A stretch of DNA of 64,000 nt from Marivivens sp. LCG002 (GTDB lineage: Bacteria > Pseudomonadota > Alphaproteobacteria > Rhodobacterales > Rhodobacteraceae), in NCBI RefSeq assembly GCF_030264275.1, contig NZ_CP127165.1, forward strand, positions 2,220,001 through 2,284,000. Reading direction: 5' to 3'. Positions 42,141 through 50,192 of the stretch are shown one piece after another. The translations under genes and the position numbers were made by a program. Numbering within the stretch: the stretch's first letter is position 1; each line of letters begins with the position of its first letter. The notes beneath the pieces are model-generated. The model made no database searches, had not been told where the DNA came from, and saw nothing but the letters and a program-made list of their open reading frames with translations.

Positions 42141-42883
42141 AGGGTCGACACACCGTCCCAGATCAGCTTGACCGACACGACAAAGAGTGCCCCGATCACG
42201 ACGCGGAAAAAGACCTTGTCCGAAATGACCTTGACCATCTTGACGCCAACAAACACGGCGATCGAGGCGGGGATCATCAGCACAAGCGCGATCTTGATAC
42301 TGGCAAGGTTGATCTGACCCAGCATGTAATAGGGAATGAGCTTGATCGCGTTGATATAGGCAAATGTGATCGTAGAGGTGCCTGCAAAGACGATTTTGGA
42401 CAGTCGCTGCGGCAAGACCCAGATTTGATAGGGCGGCGCGCCTGCATGGCTGACAAAGCTGGTAAAACCAGTCAGAACACCCCAGAAAATCCCGCTCGAC
42501 AGCTTGCCCTCACGCTCTTCACCCGTGAGGGTGTCGCGAACGATCATATAGAGCGCAAACAAGAAGCCCACGATGCCTACGATCAAGGTGACAAAAGCCT
42601 CGGGCACGATATGGGCGGTCAAACCCCCTATGGCGACGCCGACCGTCGCGCTTGCCGCAATGATAAGCACAACCCGTTTGTTGAATTCGTGCCGATAGGC
42701 ATAAAGGCCGAACATATCCGACACAACATAAACAGGGAGCAAAAGCCCCGCTGCGACCACAGGGGAAATGACCAGCGACAGGAGCGGCACCGACAGCATT
42801 CCGACCACGGGCCAGCCGCCCTTGCTCACCCCGACACAGATCGCGGCCACAGTGGCCAGCACCCAAAACGTCGTTCCTTCCAT
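42137..42883 (-). CDS. TSUP (TauE/SafE) family transporter
   Basis: 248 residues from the ATG at the conserved start, ATVAAICVGVSKGGWPVVGM, which has GGAGG upstream. A longer start at 42994 would run through a palindromic operator. The TSUP repeat appears as SKGGWPVVGML near residue 20 and GFTSFVSHAGAPPYQIWVLP near residue 150. About seven or eight membrane segments. It converges on and overlaps the YeiH-type gene by 4 bp. It may export sulfite from the neighbouring cluster, but lies on the opposite strand and shares its upstream interval with mdh. Confidence 0.85.
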   Translation of the reverse strand: MEGTTFWVLATVAAICVGVSKGGWPVVGMLSVPLLSLVISPVVAAGLLLPVYVVSDMFGLYAYRHEFNKRVVLIIAASATVGVAIGGLTAHIVPEAFVTLIVGIVGFLFALYMIVRDTLTGEEREGKLSSGIFWGVLTGFTSFVSHAGAPPYQIWVLPQRLSKIVFAGTSTITFAYINAIKLIPYYMLGQINLASIKIALVLMIPASIAVFVGVKMVKVISDKVFFRVVIGALFVVSVKLIWDGVSTL

Positions 42884-42964
42884 GAAACCTGTCGCCTCCA
42901 AAACAGAATCAGTGCCGATCCAGGGGTTGATTCCCCTCCCCAACGGCGCCTTTGTCGCCCGATT

Positions 42965-42974
42965 TGTGATCACG
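42965..42974. promoter_or_regulatory. TGTGATCACG operator upstream of mdh
   Basis: TTTGTGATCACG matches the sdhC/sucC operator with one base off at the palindrome edge. It lies 123-132 bp before mdh, in the divergent interval with the TSUP gene. No second site at 21 bp. Confidence 0.6.
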
Positions 42975-43084
42975 TTTAGCGCAAACATATCCAATGTTGT
43001 AGTCCAATACCCTCGCCGCGCCGCAGCACCCTTGATTGAGGCGCAACAAAGGACTAGGCAATGCCCCGTCTTTAACCCCTATGA

Positions 43085-44059
<975 letters not shown>

Positions 44060-44087
44060 GAGACCGATCGAAAGATCACGAATTCAG

Positions 44088-44112
44088 AGGGCGGCCTTCG
44101 GGTCGCCCTTTT
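44088..44112 (+). terminator. Terminator of mdh
   Basis: AGGGCGGCC-TTCG-GGTCGCCCT hairpin with one G-U pair and a UUCG-type loop, followed by TTTT, 29 bp after the mdh stop. Confidence 0.85.
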
Positions 44113-44123
44113 GCTTGGGTAAA

Positions 44124-44203
44124 GTAAAATTTTACCTCTCTCCCTTGACTTCCCAAAGTGTTTGCCGCCATTTTTCGGCGACGGAGCTGACCACGGACCG
44201 TGG
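44124..44203. repeat. Two palindromes upstream of the MFS exporter gene
   Basis: GTAAAATTTTAC (44124-44135) is a perfect 12-bp palindrome. CCACGG-A-CCGTGG (44191-44203) has perfect 6-bp arms. Both lie in the 184-bp interval before the MFS gene and could be operators; no adjacent regulator gene is present. Confidence 0.4.
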
Positions 44204-44243
44204 CCATTATTCCTTTCTCCGAAAATAACGAAAAGATTGTATT

Positions 44244-45479
44244 ATGACGTCTTCGACTGGGGTCAGCCTTGGGCTTGTGACCTATATCGCTTTGATTTTT
44301 TCAATGGGTGCGCTCGGGATTGACGGCTTGCTGCCTGCGCTCCCGCAAATTGCGACCGAATTGACGCCTGACGCACCGAACCTTGCGCCGCTGACTGTGT
44401 CGATCTTTGTCGCCGGCATCGGCATGGGTTTTATCGCGGGAGGTCCACTCACGGACCGCTTCGGACGCAAAAGGATGACGCTGATCGGTTGCGGCATCTA
44501 CCTCTCGGGTGCGGTCAGCGTGATTTTTGCGCCCCAGCTCGAAACGGTTCTGATCGCCCGAGCACTTCAGGGGTCGGGAGCCGCGATCGCACATGTTGCC
44601 ATCACGGGAATGGTGCGGGATCAGTTTTCCGGCGCACGCATGGCCAAGATCATGAGTTTTGCCATGATGATCTTCTCTCTCGCACCCGCCGTCGCCCCTT
44701 TGATCGGGCAATTCATCCTCAAACTGGGCGATTGGCGGCTGATCTTTATTGCCTATAGCTTCTATGGTGCTCTTGCGATTGCGATCACCTATTTTGCCCG
44801 CAAAGAGACCCTTTTGCCCGAAAACCGTAGACCGATTTCGCCGACGGCGATCTGGGGTGGCGTCAAAGAGTCGTTTTCGCATGACGTCTTCCGACGCGCG
44901 ATCATGCTCCAGACGCTCTGCATGGGTCTCGTCTTCGCTTCGATTGCAAATCTCCAGCAAATCTTTGAACAGGCCTTTGATCGCGGCGAAAGCTTTCCGC
45001 GCTGGTTCGCGCTTATTGCCTTGATGGTGTTCCTGTCTTCCTTCCTGAACGGTTTGCTGGTGGAAAAACTCGGACCTGCACGCGTGATCAAGACTTTGCT
45101 TCTTGTGCAAAGCGTCAACCTCGTAATCGGCACAACCGCCATCGTTTTGGGCGGCATGGGCGATACCGCACTCTTCGTCGTCTTTTTGCTTTCGATCCTC
45201 GGGGTCTTCATGACGCCCGGATTGGCGGCGGGAAATTTGAACGCCATCGCTCTTGTCCCCTTGGGCCATGTCGCGGGCACCGCAAGTTCTGTGATCGCCT
45301 CCATTTCGACCTTGGTCGGGGCGATGGCCAGTATTCCCGTAACGCTAATGTTCGACGGCACGCCCGTGCCCCTCATGCTGACGGCAACGGTAACGACCTT
45401 GATCGCGGTCTTCGTCTCGCGCAAGCTTACGGACCCTACGAGCCCTGCGCCTCTGCCTGTTTCGGGCCATACCGTCTAA
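44244..45479 (+). CDS. MFS drug/organic efflux transporter, Bcr/CflA type
   Basis: 411 residues with 12 predicted membrane segments. MFS motif A appears as GGPLTDRFGRKRMTLIGC (about residues 70-87), and motif C-like gxxxGPxxGG positions read LAPAVAPLIGQFI. The N-terminus, MGALGIDGLLPALPQIATEL, is typical of the Bcr/CflA drug:H+ antiporters. Substrate unknown. It stands alone with its own palindrome-containing upstream region; pepT follows 58 bp later. Confidence 0.85.
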   Translation: MTSSTGVSLGLVTYIALIFSMGALGIDGLLPALPQIATELTPDAPNLAPLTVSIFVAGIGMGFIAGGPLTDRFGRKRMTLIGCGIYLSGAVSVIFAPQLETVLIARALQGSGAAIAHVAITGMVRDQFSGARMAKIMSFAMMIFSLAPAVAPLIGQFILKLGDWRLIFIAYSFYGALAIAITYFARKETLLPENRRPISPTAIWGGVKESFSHDVFRRAIMLQTLCMGLVFASIANLQQIFEQAFDRGESFPRWFALIALMVFLSSFLNGLLVEKLGPARVIKTLLLVQSVNLVIGTTAIVLGGMGDTALFVVFLLSILGVFMTPGLAAGNLNAIALVPLGHVAGTASSVIASISTLVGAMASIPVTLMFDGTPVPLMLTATVTTLIAVFVSRKLTDPTSPAPLPVSGHTV

Positions 45480-45537
45480 CCGCAATTGACACCGCAGAGC
45501 GGTCAGGCACATTCGCCGTCGATACAGGGAGTGCAGG

Positions 45538-46773
45538 ATGAATACCTTCAACGCAGAGCTAGAGACCCGTCTTTGCCGCTATGCCGCCATCGACAGCCAA
45601 TCGGACGCCGATAGCGCGTCGAGCCCGTCTACGGACATTCAGTTCGGGATGCTCAATCTCTTGCGGGACGAGCTTGTCGAAATCGGTGCCCAAGAGGTGA
45701 CGCTGACCGATTACGGCACCGTACTTGCAACCATTCCCGCGACCTGCGACGGCCCCACGATCGGATTTCTGGCCCATGTGGACACCGCCCCCCAGTTCAA
45801 CGCCACGGGCGTCAAACCCCGCGTGATCAAGGGATACAACGGCGGCACTATTACCTTTCCCGACAATCCCGAGCTTTCCATGTCGCCCGAGCAGTTTCCT
45901 TATCTGGCCCAAAAGGTCGGCGAGGACCTGATCACGGCCTCGGGGCTGACGCTTCTCGGGGCGGACGACAAAGCAGGGGTCGCCATCATCATGACAGCCG
46001 CGCGCCATTTGCTCGCGAACAAGGATATTCCGCACGGCAAAATCAGGATTGCCTTTACGCCTGACGAGGAAATCGGTCGTGGCGTGGATGCGGCATTGCC
46101 AAAAGACCTTGGCGTCGATTGGGCCTATACCTTTGACGGTGGTGCCAAAGGCGAGATCGAATTCGAGACCTTTTCCGCAGATGGAGCCGTGATCACGATC
46201 AACGGCGTCTCGATCCATCCTGGTTATGCAAAAGACAAACTCGTCAATGCCACGCATCTGGCCGCCAAGATTGTTCAAACCCTGCCGCAATGGTCGATGA
46301 CCCCCGAAACCACCAGCGGTCGCCAAGGTTTCGTCCATGTGGTGGATATGACGGGCACGAGCACGCAAATGGTGATCCGCCTGATCCTCCGCGACTTCGA
46401 GAGAGAGGGGCTCGAGGCCAAGGGACAGATGGTGCGCGATGTTTGCGCCGCTGTCGCCGCAACCGAACCTAGAGCCGAGATCACCTGCGAGATCAAAGCC
46501 CAGTATCGCAATATGCGCTATTGGCTTGAAAAAGACATGACGCCGGTCGATCTCGCAAGAGAGGCGGCCCGTGATCTGGGCCTTGACCCGCTCTCTGTGC
46601 CGATCCGCGGCGGCACGGATGGATCGCGGCTCACCGAAATGGGCGTCCCCTGCCCCAACCTCTTTACGGGGATGCAGAACATTCACGGCCCGCTCGAGTA
46701 TGTCTCGGTTCAGGACATGGCCGCGGCGACAGATCTTTGCCTCGCCATCGCCAGACGGGCCGCGCAAAAATGA
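45538..46773 (+). CDS. pepT: Peptidase T (tripeptide aminopeptidase)
   Basis: 411-residue M20B metallopeptidase. Zinc-site motifs are GFLAHVDTAPQF (His, Asp), LLGADDKAGVAIIM (bridging Asp), FTPDEEIGRGVD (catalytic Glu pair) and the C-terminal IRGGTDGSRLTEMGVPCPNLFTG. It removes N-terminal residues from tripeptides in the cytoplasm. The length matches E. coli PepT (408). The stop overlaps the methyltransferase start (ATGA). Confidence 0.95.
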   Translation: MNTFNAELETRLCRYAAIDSQSDADSASSPSTDIQFGMLNLLRDELVEIGAQEVTLTDYGTVLATIPATCDGPTIGFLAHVDTAPQFNATGVKPRVIKGYNGGTITFPDNPELSMSPEQFPYLAQKVGEDLITASGLTLLGADDKAGVAIIMTAARHLLANKDIPHGKIRIAFTPDEEIGRGVDAALPKDLGVDWAYTFDGGAKGEIEFETFSADGAVITINGVSIHPGYAKDKLVNATHLAAKIVQTLPQWSMTPETTSGRQGFVHVVDMTGTSTQMVIRLILRDFEREGLEAKGQMVRDVCAAVAATEPRAEITCEIKAQYRNMRYWLEKDMTPVDLAREAARDLGLDPLSVPIRGGTDGSRLTEMGVPCPNLFTGMQNIHGPLEYVSVQDMAAATDLCLAIARRAAQK

Positions 46774-47450
46774 CGCTCTCTCCCTACGAGGTAGAGGGGT
46801 TTTATGACCGTGCGCTGGAGAACGGCAAGCACCGCGATATCGTCGGCGGACGGTGGGACGAAACGGGCCGCGTGCAGATGCAGATTTTGCGCGACATGGG
46901 TCTTCAGCCCGATGATGTGCTTTTGGACATCGGTGCAGGGTCGCTCAGGCTGGGATGCAAGGCGATCGAGTATCTGGAACCCGGTCATTACTGGGCCACG
47001 GATGCATCGCGCGCCCTCATGCTCCGTGGCCGCGAGGTCGAGCTTGTCGATCCCTCCCGCCTCTCGGAAGCGCAGCTGATCGAGGACAAGACCTTTGACT
47101 TTGTCGGGGTCTCGGATGACGTGACCCATGCGATCTGTTTCGCTGTCTTTACCCATCTTCCGATCAGTCACCTTGCGCGTGCGCTGAAAAACCTACGGCG
47201 TGCCTTTCCGAAACTCGGACAATTTGCCTTTACCGTCTTTCTTGCTCCCGACCGCGAAGCGCTCGGCAAACCTTACCGTCAAAAGGACGGGGTGGTGACG
47301 CATCCAGCGCGTGCCCCCTATCATTTCCTCGCCGAAGATGTGCTTGCCACCGCGCAAGAGGCCGGCTGGGAGATCAGCGCCGATCCCATGATGCTCCCCA
47401 GAGGTCAGGCTCTTTACCTTGGACGGATCTGTCAAAAAGACGAATCTTAG
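46770..47450 (+). CDS. Class I SAM-dependent methyltransferase
   Basis: 226 residues. The start overlaps the pepT stop. SAM motif I reads VLLDIGAGSLRLGCKAIEYL (about residues 50-69), a variant DxGxGxxR. The acidic loop YWATDAS and motif FDFVGVSDDVTHA follow, then a Leu-rich ALKNLRRAFPKLGQFAFTVF. The N-terminal FYDRALENGKHRDIVGGRWD is typical of a small methyltransferase family whose substrates I cannot name. Translationally linked to pepT. Confidence 0.8.
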   Translation: MTLSPYEVEGFYDRALENGKHRDIVGGRWDETGRVQMQILRDMGLQPDDVLLDIGAGSLRLGCKAIEYLEPGHYWATDASRALMLRGREVELVDPSRLSEAQLIEDKTFDFVGVSDDVTHAICFAVFTHLPISHLARALKNLRRAFPKLGQFAFTVFLAPDREALGKPYRQKDGVVTHPARAPYHFLAEDVLATAQEAGWEISADPMMLPRGQALYLGRICQKDES

Positions 47451-47487
47451 AGCCTCATCCGCGACACTGATCCTCGTCGCCTGATTT

Positions 47488-47518
47488 TGTGATCACACCT
47501 TAAAAATCTGTGATCACA
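47488..47518. promoter_or_regulatory. Tandem TGTGATCACA operators upstream of sucC
   Basis: Two perfect TGTGATCACA palindromes (47488-47497 and 47509-47518) have centres 21 bp apart, as upstream of sdhC. The 12-nt spacer also carries an A tract. The sites lie 98-128 bp before sucC. A TAAAAT at 47543-47548 could be the -10 box. Confidence 0.75.
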
Positions 47519-47615
47519 AATGTCGGGTTTTACCGCTCACAGTTAAAATAGTCGTTCTGCGATACGTTTTAGTGTGCTTAGTGGGACAAAATCAAAGCAC
47601 AGCGAGGATCACTCG

Positions 47616-48812
47616 ATGAACATTCACGAATATCAAGCCAAAGCGCTCCTGCGCAGTTATGGCGCTCCGGTTTCGGACGGTCGCCCCGTTCTGAAGGCTG
47701 AGGATGCAAAGCGCGCAGCAGGCGAGCTTGACGGTCCTCTTTGGGTCGTAAAGTCCCAGATCCATGCAGGCGGCCGCGGCAAGGGCAAATTCAAAGAGCC
47801 CGAAGCCGGTGAAAAAGGCGGCGTTCGTTTGGCCAAGTCGGTTGAAGAAGCAGCCGAGCTCGCCAAGCAGATGCTCGGCAAGACCCTCGTGACCCACCAG
47901 ACCGGCCCCGCCGGCAAGCAGGTCAACCGCATCTACATCGAAGACGGCTCCGACATCGAGCGTGAACTCTATCTCGCTCTGCTCGTCGATCGTCAGTCCT
48001 CGCGTATTTCGTTCGTATGCTCGACCGAAGGCGGCATGGACATCGAAGAAGTTGCAGCTTCGACCCCCGAAAAGATCCTCTCGTTCTCGGTTGATCCCGC
48101 AACCGGCTACCAGCCCTACCACGGCCGCCGCATTGCCTTTGCTCTCGGTCTCAAGGGTGCTCAGGTCAAGCAGTGCGTTGCTCTGATGGGCAACCTTTAC
48201 CGTGCCTTCACCGAGAAGGACATGGAGATGCTCGAAATCAACCCGCTGATCGTTCTCGAAGGTTCGGGCGATCTCAAGGTGCTCGACGCCAAGGTCGGTT
48301 TCGACGGCAACGCGATCTATCGTCACCCCGATATCGCAGAGCTTCGTGACGAAACCGAAGAAGACCCCAAGGAACTCGCCGCTTCCAAGTTCGACCTGAA
48401 CTACATCGCGCTTGACGGCGAAATCGGCTGCATGGTGAACGGTGCCGGTCTTGCAATGGCGACCATGGACATCATCAAGCTCTATGGCGCAGAGCCCGCA
48501 AACTTCCTCGACGTAGGTGGCGGCGCGACCAAAGAGAAAGTCACCGAAGCCTTCAAGATCATCACCTCGGACCCGAACGTTAAGGGTATCCTCGTGAACA
48601 TCTTCGGCGGCATCATGCGCTGCGACGTCATCGCAGAGGGCGTTATCGCTGCTGTCAAAGAAGTCGGCCTCAAAGTTCCGCTCGTTGTGCGCCTCGAAGG
48701 CACCAACGTGGAGCTTGGCAAGGACATCATCAACAATTCCGGTCTCGACGTGATCGCTGCTGACAACCTCAGCGACGGCGCCGAAAAGATCGTGAAAGCT
48801 GTAAAGGGCTAA
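47616..48812 (+). CDS. sucC: Succinyl-CoA synthetase beta subunit
   Basis: 398-residue ATP-grasp subunit. The N-terminus is [18 protein letters not shown]. The nucleotide region is [19 protein letters not shown] (about residues 43-61). The C-terminal CoA-ligase-like domain has [20 protein letters not shown]. It makes succinyl-CoA to succinate with nucleotide phosphorylation. Start chosen at the ATG before NIHEYQ, with a GAGG 8 bp upstream. First gene of the sucCDAB-lpd operon. Confidence 0.97.
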   Translation: MNIHEYQAKALLRSYGAPVSDGRPVLKAEDAKRAAGELDGPLWVVKSQIHAGGRGKGKFKEPEAGEKGGVRLAKSVEEAAELAKQMLGKTLVTHQTGPAGKQVNRIYIEDGSDIERELYLALLVDRQSSRISFVCSTEGGMDIEEVAASTPEKILSFSVDPATGYQPYHGRRIAFALGLKGAQVKQCVALMGNLYRAFTEKDMEMLEINPLIVLEGSGDLKVLDAKVGFDGNAIYRHPDIAELRDETEEDPKELAASKFDLNYIALDGEIGCMVNGAGLAMATMDIIKLYGAEPANFLDVGGGATKEKVTEAFKIITSDPNVKGILVNIFGGIMRCDVIAEGVIAAVKEVGLKVPLVVRLEGTNVELGKDIINNSGLDVIAADNLSDGAEKIVKAVKG

Positions 48813-48815
48813 ATC

Positions 48816-49058
48816 ATGCGTGCAGCCTCGCTCATCGCTGTTCTGTTTGTATCCGGTTGTGTTGGTATTGCTGAAAACGCCGAAGGCAACTTGGGTGCCG
48901 GCTACCAACCCCTTCCGGGTGGAAGCGTAGCAGCAGCGGTGGGGGCTCCAATGGTCGAAACATGGACCTTTAGCTGCCGTGAAGGAGCAACTCTCGTCGT
49001 CGGTCCGAACAACTCGGCGACTTGCACCACATCGGCCGTGGCCACGCTGTCCCACTAA
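48816..49058 (+). CDS. Small lipoprotein between sucC and sucD
   Basis: 80 residues, starting 3 bp after the sucC stop. The signal peptide ends LFVSGCVG, so Cys15 is the likely lipidation site. The mature part is about 65 residues with two further cysteines (SCREGATLVV and ATCTTSAV) that may form a disulfide, and a C-terminal WTFSCREGATL pattern. No known domain recognised. Its place between the two subunits of one enzyme is unusual; sucD starts 57 bp later. Confidence 0.68.
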   Translation: MRAASLIAVLFVSGCVGIAENAEGNLGAGYQPLPGGSVAAAVGAPMVETWTFSCREGATLVVGPNNSATCTTSAVATLSH

Positions 49059-49115
49059 GGAACCAAGGTCCGGCAGGGTCGGACTTCTAGTCAAACGAAT
49101 TTAGGAGCCAAAACA

Positions 49116-49997
49116 ATGGCAATCCTCGTAAACGAAAACACCAAAGTCATCTGTCAGGGCTTCACCGGCTCGCAGGGCACGTTCCACTCGGAACAAGCAA
49201 TCGCATACGGCACCAAGATGGTCGGCGGCGTCACCCCCGGTAAGGGCGGCTCGAACCACCTCGGCCTTCCCGTGTTCGACTCCGTCCACGAAGCCAAGCA
49301 CGTCACCGAAGCGAATGCGACCGTGATTTATGTTCCGCCGCCCTTCGCAGCGGACTCGATCCTCGAAGCGATCGACGCCGAAATGGAACTCATCGTCTGC
49401 ATCACCGAAGGCATTCCGGTGCTCGACATGATGAAGGTCAAGCGCGCGCTCGTCGACTCCAAGTCGCGCCTCATCGGTCCGAACTGCCCCGGCGTCATCA
49501 CTCCCGATGCCTGCAAGATCGGCATTATGCCCGGCCACATCCACAAGCGTGGTTCGGTCGGTGTCGTGTCCCGTTCGGGCACCCTGACCTATGAAGCCGT
49601 AAAGCAGACCGCAGACATCGGCCTCGGCCAGTCGACCGCAGTCGGCATCGGCGGCGACCCGATCAAGGGCACCGAGCACATCGACGTCCTCGACATGTTC
49701 CTCAACGACGATGAAACCCAGTCGATCATCATGATCGGTGAAATCGGCGGCTCTGCAGAAGAAGAAGCAGCCGAGTTCCTCAAGGAGCAGAAGAAAAAAG
49801 GCCGCTGGAAGCCCGTTGCAGGCTTCATCGCGGGCCGCACCGCTCCTCCGGGACGCCGCATGGGTCACGCCGGTGCTATCGTAGCAGGCGGCAAGGGCGA
49901 CGCTGAATCCAAGATCGAAGCCATGCGCTCGGCAGGTATCATCGTAGCCGACAGCCCTGCGACGCTTGGCGAAGCCGTGCTCAAGGCTATCGGCTAA
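49116..49997 (+). CDS. sucD: Succinyl-CoA synthetase alpha subunit
   Basis: 293-residue CoA-binding subunit. Motifs are [20 protein letters not shown] (about residues 10-29), the CoA site [26 protein letters not shown] and the phosphohistidine loop [17 protein letters not shown] (His at about residue 249). It pairs with SucC. A GGAG ribosome site precedes the ATG. Confidence 0.98.
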   Translation: MAILVNENTKVICQGFTGSQGTFHSEQAIAYGTKMVGGVTPGKGGSNHLGLPVFDSVHEAKHVTEANATVIYVPPPFAADSILEAIDAEMELIVCITEGIPVLDMMKVKRALVDSKSRLIGPNCPGVITPDACKIGIMPGHIHKRGSVGVVSRSGTLTYEAVKQTADIGLGQSTAVGIGGDPIKGTEHIDVLDMFLNDDETQSIIMIGEIGGSAEEEAAEFLKEQKKKGRWKPVAGFIAGRTAPPGRRMGHAGAIVAGGKGDAESKIEAMRSAGIIVADSPATLGEAVLKAIG

Positions 49998-50002
49998 CCC
50001 CA

Positions 50003-50182
50003 ATGTGGCGCCTGCGCACCCTCAGCAACATCACCGGGACGCGAGAAACCCTCGCGGCCCGGCTCTTTGTTGGGCTGATCGGTTTGCTTGCGCTTATTCT
50101 GTGGGCTGCAATCGCCTCTGCCCAATCGGGCGTCGGCGCTGCGCAATCCGCAACTCCCCCAATCCCCGCGACCTCGAATTGA
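50003..50182 (+). CDS. Small single-pass membrane protein between sucD and sucA
   Basis: 59 residues. A basic N-terminus (MWRLRTLSNITGTRETLAAR) is followed by one hydrophobic segment, LFVGLIGLLALILWAAIASA (about residues 21-40). It ends in a short Ala/Pro/Ser-rich tail. It starts 5 bp after the sucD stop and ends 10 bp before sucA, filling the interval exactly. That supports a real gene, although the ribosome site is weak. It could be an uncleaved anchor or a signal peptide ending IASA. Function unknown. Confidence 0.5.
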   Translation: MWRLRTLSNITGTRETLAARLFVGLIGLLALILWAAIASAQSGVGAAQSATPPIPATSN

Positions 50183-50192
50183 GGACATCCCA

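Noticed and set aside
42884-42994. Longer N-terminus for the TSUP gene beside mdh
   Set aside because: The extra 37 residues are not TSUP-like and would place the TGTGATCACG operator inside the coding region; the ATG at 42883 has GGAGG upstream.
47592-49094. 500-codon minus-strand frame opposite sucC
   Set aside because: Shadow of sucC and the small lipoprotein gene; composition unlike a real protein.
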